Assembly (NCBI GenBank): GCA_033765235.1
Contig: JANRIG010000005.1
Span: 1-43,499, forward strand
Direction of reading: 5' to 3'
From: JANRIG01 sp033765235
GTDB taxonomy: Bacteria; Bacteroidota; Bacteroidia; Cytophagales; UBA9547
DNA: 43,499 nt
The notes beneath the pieces are model-generated. The model worked only from the letters and a program-made list of their open reading frames with translations, was not told the origin of the DNA and made no database searches. The position numbers were made by a program, and so were the translations under genes. Each line of letters opens with the position of its first letter. Position 1 is the first letter of the stretch. This document shows, piece by piece, positions 9,001 through 16,474 of this stretch.

Positions 9001-12000
9001 CTACCTACCAAGTATGCAACCTCGATGTGTGCACCACAGCAGGATTTTTTGTAACCATTACAGGAGTAGTAGACAACCCCATTGCACGACCCAATTACAG
9101 AGGTGTGGTACAAGGCAATGATATTTCGGGCAACCTCATCACAGATGCTGTAGCAGATTATAACCCTATTACTTTAGGTACATCAGGGCTAAGTGTAAAT
9201 GCATTTTCAGGTACCATCACCGGAGGTCAATTAGATATTATTTCTACAGGAGATTATTTCTTTATCAGCAATGCTACATTCACAGGCACTACAAGTTATA
9301 CCTACACACTTTGCAATGCAGATGCTTGTACCACAAGCGGGCTATTTATCACTGTATCAGGTGCCAATGTACCCCCTATATCTAATACTATTACATCAAA
9401 TGTGATACAACCCGGCATCACAACTGAGATATTTACCATGAGCGGCACAGACTTTGATGGTGTTATTGTAGCATACATTGTGCAAACCATACCTCCAAAT
9501 GGTATATTATATGATGGTAATAATGTAGTAATATCTGTAGCAGGCACCACACTTACCGGAAGCTCCACTTCAAGATTGTATTTTAGACCAAATAATACCT
9601 TTACTGGGTTAACTACTTTTAATTTCATGGTTGTTGATGATTATTATGCTATATCAAATAATACAGGATTATACAATATCACTGTGGTGGCATATCCGCC
9701 AATACCTGTCAATGATGTGAACATCACCAATGAAAACACCTCTGTATCAGGCACTTTATTGACCAACGACTTCAATCCGCTAACAGCTACTTTCACCGGA
9801 CTTACCCTTACAGGTATTACTCCGAGCACGGCAGTAGGAGGTACAATTATAATTACCAACTCATTTACAGGGGCTTACACATTTACCCCAACCGCAGAGT
9901 TACCCTCAGGCATTAACACCGTAGTAGGCTATACCTACACATTATGCAATGCCAACAGTTGCACTACAGCAGGACTATCTATCACCATCACAGGGGTGAA
10001 TGACCCACCTGTGGCTCGCAACATGACTATTAGCGGTACGTCAGGCAACATCTTAATCAACTCCCTCACCCTCATTGCCTTAAGTACCCTACCCGGCGCA
10101 GTGTATGATGCAGACAATAATGTATTGACCGTAAATACCTCACTAGTACTCACGAGCACAGGCACACTGGCAGCCACTACCACACAAGGGCAAAGAATTA
10201 CTATAACCGGCAACGGTGCCCTCACATATATATCAAACATTACCTTCTCAGGTATAGACACTTACACCCTCTCAGTATGCGACCCGCTTACATGCACAAG
10301 TGCCGTACTCTTATTCAGTATTACAGGGTCTTCAATTCCTCCTATTCCGGGCACGGTAACCTCCGGAGTAATACCTTCGGGTGTAAATTCAGCAATACCT
10401 ACCCTTACCGGCACTGATATAGATGGCACAGTCATAGGATTCATTATTACATCACTTCCATCAGGGGGCACATTATTCAACGGATTGGGAAATGCTATTA
10501 CAGCTACAGGTATAACCTTAACAGGAACTGCAGCAAGTGCATTATCATTTACCCCATTGAGCACAACCACAGGAAATATTACGTTCAATTTCAGAGCTAT
10601 TGATAACCAATACTTTGTTTCTACAGGTACAGGTTTGTACACCATTGTAGTGCTTAACAATTCTTGTAATTATTCCAGCACTACATTCTTAGATGTTAAT
10701 GGTGGAAATATCGGAATAGGCAATGTGCTTCAACTACGGGTAAATGTTTCTATTCCTAACAATACTACTGTATTTGGCACTACATTATACCAAAATATTC
10801 CTACAGGTTTGACATACATCCCGGGTACATTGCGCATTATAAATCCTACAGGCATTACACATGCAGGTCCGTACACAGATGCTACAGGAGACGATTTAGG
10901 ACAAGTAGTTGGAAACGTAGCAATGATAAACATTGGTAGTGGTGCGTCATCTTCATCAGGTGGAGATGTGATTGGAGGTAGCACTACTCCAATATTTGGC
11001 ACTACTTCAATCATTACATTGGCAATAAATGTGTCAGTGTCCGGATCTCTGAATTATGTGATAACAAGTTTGGGGTACTCAACCTATAAATTATCTCCAA
11101 CAGCAACTGTAATCACATGTACAGGTGGAAGTCCTACATATATTCAAATAAACCCTAGTACTTCATTTTGCAACGACCAACAAGGCCTTAACTTATTTTC
11201 CAATGCGTTCTCAGGTACTTTTGGAAGTGGAACAGGTTTAAATTTTGGGTCAATAACAGGTACAAATTACAATTATGTTCCATTTAGTTGTTCTCAACCT
11301 CAAGATGGAAATTATAGTGTTTCAAACTCAACAGATTGCAACGGCTCAGGCACAGCAGGTGGAGGTGTTTTTGGAGATGGATATTGGACTGTATTTGGCG
11401 ACCATACAGGTGCATCAGACCCTATTGCAGGTAATCCTGCGCCTGCCACAGGCTCCATTGCAGGATATATGTTGGTTGTAAATGCCTCATACAAACCCGA
11501 TTTGGTTATTACTGACAATATTTCAAGCCTATGCCCGGATATGAACTATGAATACTCAGCATGGGTTCGCAATATATGTCCAAGCTGTGGAGGGGCTCCA
11601 TTTTCAAGTGTACCCGGCGTATTGCCAAACCTTGCCTTTTCTATTGATGATGTTGAACAATACTCTTCCGGTGACATTCCTTACACAGGGACTTGGCGTC
11701 AGGTAGGATTTCAATACCAAACCAAGCCTTCTCAAACATCTCTAAATGTAAAAATCAGAAACAATGCACCCGGTGGTGGCGGTAATGATTGGGCACTCGA
11801 TGATATTTCGTTTAAATCATGTATTCCCATAATAAGTTTCAATACAGGTAACAACGTTTCGGTGTGTGGAACTACTACGTTAAATTACGTAGCTACTGTA
11901 ACATCAAAATATTCTAATTACAACAATTACAAATGGCAAATGAGCACCAATAGTGGTACAAATTGGATTGATATTTCTTCTCCTACCACCATTACCACTA

Positions 12001-15000
12001 CTTTAATAGGATCTGATTATGTATATGTAGCCAGTTTAACAGGTGTAAATATTACTACATCAGACAATGGCAAACTATATGCTATTGCAGTTGGGTCATC
12101 GTTTGCAAATCTTACCTCCAACAGCTGCAGCTTTAGAAGTACCATTGTAAGTTTGCAGGTATCATCTTTGCCTTCAGTAAACATTAACACTTCAATTGGC
12201 AATATTACTGCAACAGCGTGCAACTTGCCCGGTGGAATTGTAGTAACAGCTTCAGGAGGAAATTCTTATTTATGGAGCAATGGTTCTACCACCGGTGCTA
12301 TTGTCATATCTGCATCTTCACTAAGTGGTATTTACACTGTAACAGCTACTGGTACTGCACAATGCAGTTCTTCTAAAACTGTAACAATTTTAGGAATGGG
12401 CACAAATCCTTGCAACACTCCACCAGTCGTTACAAATGTAGGCATTGCAATGCCTCGTACAGCACCATTAACTACAATTCCCGGCCTATTGGGCTCAGAT
12501 GCAGATGGTGTAATAGCATATTTTACAGTACTCACCGTACCCAATATATCATCCGGTCGTTTGTACTACTGCACTCCTGGGTGTGTTCAAATTACAGCCT
12601 CCGGAACAACTCTTACAGGTACACAAGCAAGCTCATTGAGTTTTGACCCAACTGGAACTTATATAGGTATTGAAACCTTTACTTTCAGAGCTACTGACAA
12701 TGGTGGCTCAATATCCACATCTACAGGTATATATACCATATCAATTACCTCTGTTAATACAGCTCCCATTGCACGAAATATTACAATAGCAGGCTTTGCG
12801 GGCACCACAATATCAGGAATATTGCCCTTTTTAGCTGTTTCTACAGTTCCCGGAGCAGTATATGATTTAGATTTAGATGTATTAACTGTCAATTCTACAC
12901 TTGTAGTGACATCATCAGGAGTAATCACTGCTTTATCCTCACAAGGCAAATTAGTTACATTAAGCGGTTCGGGTTTAGTCAGATATATATCACCCATCAC
13001 ATTTTCAGGAATAGACACCTATGCTTTAACAGTTTGCGACCCATTTACATGTGTTGGTTCTACTATTACATTTAGCGTGTCAGGGGTGCCACTCAATCCT
13101 TTGGGGGTCAATGATGTGAACATTACCAACGAAAACAGTACCATATCAGGCACTTTATTGACCAATGATTTTAATCCCATCACAGCTACATTCACAGGAC
13201 TCACACTCACAGGCATTACGCCAAGCACACCCATAGGCGGCACTATCGTGATTACCAACTCATTCACAGGGGCTTATATATTTACCCCAACTGTAGAACT
13301 TGCCTCAGTCATTAATACTGTGGTAGGCTACACTTACACACTATGCAATACAAACAGTTGTACCACCGCAGGGTTATCTATCACCATTACAGGAGTGAAT
13401 GACCCACCTGTAGTAACATCAAATAGTACATCCACAGGAGTAAACACCCCAATAACTTTGTGTGTAATATGTAATGATAATGACCCTGATGGCACATTAT
13501 CGGGAATCAATTTAACAACTATTACCAGCTTACCCCCAACATCACAAGGAACTGTAACATTTACTACAATTACCGGTTCAATAACCTTTGTACCTAACCC
13601 TACTTTTACAGGGGTTACTACATTTATTTATGCCTTATGTGATAATGGCAATCCGGTATTATGTGGCAATGCTTTAGTAAGTATCATTGTTACAGGCAAC
13701 GTACCTCCTGTGATACAACCTGACATCACCACCACAGGTGTAAACACTCCTGTAGATATTTGTGTGTTGTGCAACGACAGCGACCCTGACGGCACCATTA
13801 CAGGCAGCACCTTGACCATTACCTCTCCTCCTGTGGTTAGTACAGGAACTGTAACCATAGTAGGTACTACTGTCAGATACATTCCTAATCCTACCTTTAC
13901 GGGGGTTACTACTTTCATATACTCGGTGTGCGACAGTGGCAGTCCGCAACTCTGTGGCAATGCCATAGTAACTGTGTCAGTTACAGGCAATGTACCGCCT
14001 ATATTAACCCCTGATAATACCCTTACGGGAATAAATACCCCCATTACCATTTGTGGGTTGGACAATGATACTGATGTGGACGGCACACTCAATGCTGCCT
14101 CTGTGAATATACTGTCTTTCACTCCAATAAATGCCGGTTCATTTGCTGTAATCACTGCCACAGGATGTATGGTATATACCCCTAACCCTACCTTTACAGG
14201 AGTCACTACCTTTATTTACAGAGTATGCGACAATGGCACACCTACCATGTGCAGCACTTCTACAGGTACTGTCACAGTGAGTGGCAACGTACCTCCTGTG
14301 ATACACCCTGATATCACCACCACAGGTGTAAACACTCCTGTAGATATTTGTGTGTTGTGCAACGACAGCGACCCTGACGGCACCATTACAGGCAGCACCT
14401 TGACCATTACCTCTCCTCCTGTGGTTAGTACGGGAACTGTAACCATAGTAGGTACTACTGTCAGATACATTCCTAATCCTACCTTTACGGGGGTTACTAC
14501 TTTCATATACTCGGTGTGCGACAGTGGCAGTCCGCAACTCTGTGGCAATGGAATTGTAAGTGTTACAGTTACGAGTAATCCTCCTGTGGCAAATCCTGAT
14601 GTGACTACTACTGGAATTAATACTCCTGTGCCTATATGTGTGCTTTGCAACGACACAGGCGGTCCGCTGGACCCTGGTAGTGTGAAAGTGATTACTACTT
14701 TTACTGGAGGTACAGCAAGTGTGAATACCACCACAGGCATTATTACATTTACCCCCGAAAGTACCTTTACAGGAGTGATAACATTTACTTATGAAGTATG
14801 TACCTATACTCCTGTGAGTTGTGTAAATGCAAGTGTGACGCTCACTGTGACAGGTACTTTACCAAATAAACCTCCTGTGGCAGTGAGTGATTACTTCTTG
14901 TTAGACCCTAAAGAGACAGAGATAAAAGGTAATGTGCTAAATCTTAACGTATTGCCGGGTGGTATCAATACTACCAAAGATAATGACCCTGATGGTAGCA

Positions 15001-15479
15001 GCGATAAATTGACCGTGATACCTCAAACAGGTGTTGTTACCTTGAACAAGGGTAAATTTACATTAGATGCAACCGGCAATTTCAGTTACAGTCCTGCAAT
15101 TAATTTTGCAGGTAAAGATTCAATACCCTATATTTTGATAGATGAATTTGGAGGCAGAGATACTGCATATGTGGTATTTATCATAAACTTAAACGACATA
15201 TTTGTACCTGAAGGATTTTCACCCAATGGAGATGGTACATTTGACGAATTTAGAATAGTGAAACCTGATAATGTGTTGGGTATAGAAATGAATATGTATA
15301 ACAGATGGGGCAATTTGATATATTATTCCGAAAATTTTGATGTATGGGATGGCAAAGCCAATACAGGTTTGAAAGTGGGCGAACTGATGCCGGACGGAGT
15401 ATATTATTGGGTTGCCAAAATAAAATATACTAATAAAGAAACAGAGACCAAACCCGGCTATGTAATACTCAACCGTTAA
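6015..15479 (+). CDS. Giant T9SS type B surface adhesin with tandem Ig/cadherin-like repeats
   Basis: The 3154-residue product starts with a signal peptide (1-24, ending AIAQ). Residues about 25-365 form a beta-rich domain often seen at the N-terminus of Bacteroidota surface proteins, followed by a DUF11-like domain (about 366-500). Tandem repeats of about 100 residues, Thr/Ser/Gly-rich and ending in patterns like TFTGVTTFIY.VCD, fill about 610-1540 and 2135-2955. Between the blocks lie a second DUF11-like domain (about 1545-1700), a jelly-roll carbohydrate-binding-like domain (about 1715-1935) and an Ig-like region. The last part (3063-3154) is the gliding-motility-type C-terminal domain: PEGFSPNGDG, YNRWGNLIY, VWDGK and YYWVAKIKY, the type B T9SS sorting signal. 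It should be exported by T9SS and displayed on the cell surface as an adhesin; a role in gliding is possible but unproved. It is followed 26 bp later by its PorP/SprF-like partner. Confidence 0.9.
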   Translation: MYKKTYSIAIILTLIIFQYKAIAQVVYAPFTIKYQTTQKGGITMASNTMSSSVGQNMFETPPSGTQKNNTANQIFVDIDGDPSTFASSSSTLAVGGTCRKVTYAALIWQGIYDVGGSQSAADIILATTTSYVQQRYRTIKFKTPASGTYNMLTADGINLHYTITQWNYVYECYKDVTNLVVAGGDGIYTAADIQSIFGTNGFTGWTLIVIYEDQSLSNKQFTIFNGLAFAQSNTVTMTITGFRTPPVGPVAFDLGVIGYDGDRGDNDNLRFGTSLASMNNVTNSLNPANDFLNSSITRYGSTVTGNNPPFGNTCGYDSDIFTPNNTNNTLIGNNVTQAFFQETATSEGVLVSTFVTAIESYEPIFDLTHYYEDLNGGNVNVNDEIKFTFTASNSGNDYSALTTLEYDLPPTVTLVPNSLTITGGWNIGLKTDAVGDDQVDYIDASRKIIARLGIGASATSGGFIPNYTSVGNNTTFSYRVKVLDDCAALFCTGNQISSVGTLYYSGNITSLSGSQLSRPLTTFVGCTNSGPLVGTVLGVSCSLQPDVTVTGLTCPADLSQIVTTPGFKFYDAGSNLVTNATAGGQYMAVRTITSSCSDVINILLINFTPCTPPIANNTTFVGIPGASAATSIPGFSGSTIQGSITGFFISSLPTSSTGILFVNGLAATINQFVPNSLLGALTFDPVNTFTGFTSFNILALNSIGLVSTASGIYTISIINNPPVANSITLVTTNGVAMTYPLFPTHVSDIENGILTYSIINTIPGLIGSPFTFVLNTLTGTFTYTSHIDATPRIDRINYRVCDNGVSIACTTAQISIRVPYSNLAPIPFDDYLTVNEDTRGMVTISGNDYDPNPTDIKYYAVISVPGNGTFTLNSLTGVLTYNPNLHYHGNDVITYRVCDSPSIFTSCGTALVYITVLPIIDPLTAFPNFRVLAEDATISGNLITDAVADFNALTGNATGLTATGFIGTFSGGNLTITGTGAYTYSPFNSIVGTYSTTYQVCNLDVCTTAGFFVTITGVVDNPIARPNYRGVVQGNDISGNLITDAVADYNPITLGTSGLSVNAFSGTITGGQLDIISTGDYFFISNATFTGTTSYTYTLCNADACTTSGLFITVSGANVPPISNTITSNVIQPGITTEIFTMSGTDFDGVIVAYIVQTIPPNGILYDGNNVVISVAGTTLTGSSTSRLYFRPNNTFTGLTTFNFMVVDDYYAISNNTGLYNITVVAYPPIPVNDVNITNENTSVSGTLLTNDFNPLTATFTGLTLTGITPSTAVGGTIIITNSFTGAYTFTPTAELPSGINTVVGYTYTLCNANSCTTAGLSITITGVNDPPVARNMTISGTSGNILINSLTLIALSTLPGAVYDADNNVLTVNTSLVLTSTGTLAATTTQGQRITITGNGALTYISNITFSGIDTYTLSVCDPLTCTSAVLLFSITGSSIPPIPGTVTSGVIPSGVNSAIPTLTGTDIDGTVIGFIITSLPSGGTLFNGLGNAITATGITLTGTAASALSFTPLSTTTGNITFNFRAIDNQYFVSTGTGLYTIVVLNNSCNYSSTTFLDVNGGNIGIGNVLQLRVNVSIPNNTTVFGTTLYQNIPTGLTYIPGTLRIINPTGITHAGPYTDATGDDLGQVVGNVAMINIGSGASSSSGGDVIGGSTTPIFGTTSIITLAINVSVSGSLNYVITSLGYSTYKLSPTATVITCTGGSPTYIQINPSTSFCNDQQGLNLFSNAFSGTFGSGTGLNFGSITGTNYNYVPFSCSQPQDGNYSVSNSTDCNGSGTAGGGVFGDGYWTVFGDHTGASDPIAGNPAPATGSIAGYMLVVNASYKPDLVITDNISSLCPDMNYEYSAWVRNICPSCGGAPFSSVPGVLPNLAFSIDDVEQYSSGDIPYTGTWRQVGFQYQTKPSQTSLNVKIRNNAPGGGGNDWALDDISFKSCIPIISFNTGNNVSVCGTTTLNYVATVTSKYSNYNNYKWQMSTNSGTNWIDISSPTTITTTLIGSDYVYVASLTGVNITTSDNGKLYAIAVGSSFANLTSNSCSFRSTIVSLQVSSLPSVNINTSIGNITATACNLPGGIVVTASGGNSYLWSNGSTTGAIVISASSLSGIYTVTATGTAQCSSSKTVTILGMGTNPCNTPPVVTNVGIAMPRTAPLTTIPGLLGSDADGVIAYFTVLTVPNISSGRLYYCTPGCVQITASGTTLTGTQASSLSFDPTGTYIGIETFTFRATDNGGSISTSTGIYTISITSVNTAPIARNITIAGFAGTTISGILPFLAVSTVPGAVYDLDLDVLTVNSTLVVTSSGVITALSSQGKLVTLSGSGLVRYISPITFSGIDTYALTVCDPFTCVGSTITFSVSGVPLNPLGVNDVNITNENSTISGTLLTNDFNPITATFTGLTLTGITPSTPIGGTIVITNSFTGAYIFTPTVELASVINTVVGYTYTLCNTNSCTTAGLSITITGVNDPPVVTSNSTSTGVNTPITLCVICNDNDPDGTLSGINLTTITSLPPTSQGTVTFTTITGSITFVPNPTFTGVTTFIYALCDNGNPVLCGNALVSIIVTGNVPPVIQPDITTTGVNTPVDICVLCNDSDPDGTITGSTLTITSPPVVSTGTVTIVGTTVRYIPNPTFTGVTTFIYSVCDSGSPQLCGNAIVTVSVTGNVPPILTPDNTLTGINTPITICGLDNDTDVDGTLNAASVNILSFTPINAGSFAVITATGCMVYTPNPTFTGVTTFIYRVCDNGTPTMCSTSTGTVTVSGNVPPVIHPDITTTGVNTPVDICVLCNDSDPDGTITGSTLTITSPPVVSTGTVTIVGTTVRYIPNPTFTGVTTFIYSVCDSGSPQLCGNGIVSVTVTSNPPVANPDVTTTGINTPVPICVLCNDTGGPLDPGSVKVITTFTGGTASVNTTTGIITFTPESTFTGVITFTYEVCTYTPVSCVNASVTLTVTGTLPNKPPVAVSDYFLLDPKETEIKGNVLNLNVLPGGINTTKDNDPDGSSDKLTVIPQTGVVTLNKGKFTLDATGNFSYSPAINFAGKDSIPYILIDEFGGRDTAYVVFIINLNDIFVPEGFSPNGDGTFDEFRIVKPDNVLGIEMNMYNRWGNLIYYSENFDVWDGKANTGLKVGELMPDGVYYWVAKIKYTNKETETKPGYVILNR
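9708..10012 (+). repeat. Intragenic repeat A, copy 1
   Basis: This 305-bp segment encodes a repeat that starts VNDVNITNEN and ends ITITGVNDPPV. It matches 13107-13411 with the same length and many silent differences, and lies in the first repeat block of the adhesin. Confidence 0.8.
13107..13411 (+). repeat. Intragenic repeat A, copy 2
   Basis: This is the second copy of the 305-bp segment, 3.4 kb downstream of the first and the same length. The protein is strongly conserved while many third codon positions differ, so this is an older duplication than the 268-bp pair at 13695 and 14283. Confidence 0.8.
13695..13962 (+). repeat. Intragenic repeat B, copy 1 (near-identical)
   Basis: This 268-bp block, encoding about residues 2561-2649, matches 14283-14550 with only three mismatches that I can find and no indel. 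It covers most of one repeat of about 98 residues. Confidence 0.9.
14283..14550 (+). repeat. Intragenic repeat B, copy 2 (near-identical)
   Basis: This is the second copy of the 268-bp block, 588 bp (two repeat lengths) downstream of the first. The repeat lying between them is clearly diverged, so only alternate repeats are near-identical. Confidence 0.9.
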
Positions 15480-15505
15480 CATAATTTATTATATTTTGAT
15501 TAAAA

Positions 15506-16453
15506 ATGAATAAGGAAATGAGAACACTTAATATTACATTATTAATACTTGCTTTGTTGAACACAGTGTCATTTGCTCAGCAAGACCCCCAATATACCCA
15601 ATATATGTTTAATATGTTGGCTATAAATCCTGCATATGCAGGAAGTAGGGATGTACTGAGTATGACTGCACTATACAGAAACCAGTGGGCAGGCAACTTT
15701 GGTCCGAAAACGATGACTTTCTCAGCAGATATGCCATTGATAAGAGAAAAAATAGGAGTAGGCATTATGGCTACCAGCGACCAGCAACCAAAAATTGATA
15801 ATAATAATATAGCAGGCTACTTGAGTTATCGTATGAAGTTGCATAAGAGGGGTACTTTGGCATTTGGGGCATCGTTGGGGGCTAATTTTTACAATACCCG
15901 CTTCAGTGAAGTACAACAATCTACTGCACAAGGAGGTGGAGCAAGCACAGATCCTAGTTTTCAAAATAATTTATCCAAAATACTACCTGTGATAGGAGCA
16001 GGGTTGTATTATTCTACTGACAGATTTTATGTAGGATTTTCGGCACCCAGCTTGCTAGGGAGCACAACCAATAATACGATAGACAGCGTACAAAGTGCTG
16101 CCAAAAAATATCAACACTTATTTTTGACGGGCGGATATGTGATAAATCTTTCGGAAGAATTAAAACTAAAACCATCTGCTATATTAAAATGGGTGTCTGG
16201 CTCACCTACACAGATGGACTTGAACGCAAATCTTTGGTTTTACGACAAATTTGCGGTAGGCATATCGTATCGTTCGTTGTCGTCTTTAGCCATATTATTA
16301 GAATGGCAAATCAATGACCAATGGAGGGTAGGTTATGCTTATGACTTTCCGCTCAACGAGACTCGAAATATATCATACTTCACCCATGAGCTCATGCTTA
16401 GGTATGAGGTAGGATTTAGAAGCAAAAAATTTGTTACACCCAGATATTTTTAA
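15506..16453 (+). CDS. PorP/SprF-family T9SS outer-membrane protein
   Basis: The 315-residue product has a signal peptide ending FAQQ and the PorP/SprF hallmark near the mature N-terminus, DPQYTQYMFNMLAINPAYAG, followed by an alternating beta-strand pattern expected of an outer-membrane barrel and a final aromatic residue (F). Family members bind specific type B cargo or anchor the secreted protein at the surface. The gene lies directly downstream of the type B adhesin (26 bp), which is the arrangement known for SprB and SprF in Flavobacterium johnsoniae, so it is probably the dedicated partner. An alternative start is the ATG at 15518, which gives a more usual signal peptide (MRTLNITLLI). 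Confidence 0.92.
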   Translation: MNKEMRTLNITLLILALLNTVSFAQQDPQYTQYMFNMLAINPAYAGSRDVLSMTALYRNQWAGNFGPKTMTFSADMPLIREKIGVGIMATSDQQPKIDNNNIAGYLSYRMKLHKRGTLAFGASLGANFYNTRFSEVQQSTAQGGGASTDPSFQNNLSKILPVIGAGLYYSTDRFYVGFSAPSLLGSTTNNTIDSVQSAAKKYQHLFLTGGYVINLSEELKLKPSAILKWVSGSPTQMDLNANLWFYDKFAVGISYRSLSSLAILLEWQINDQWRVGYAYDFPLNETRNISYFTHELMLRYEVGFRSKKFVTPRYF

Positions 16454-16474
16454 TAACTCCATAAGCCTAAACCT

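Noticed and set aside
8000..14740. Many long minus-strand open frames opposite the adhesin gene
   Set aside because: They arise from the biased, repeat-rich Thr/Ser/Gly codons of the plus-strand gene, repeat in step with it and lack recognisable domains.
13400..14850. Regularly spaced repeats resembling a CRISPR array
   Set aside because: The repeats are about 290 bp, in frame and protein-coding, with no short repeat-spacer pattern.
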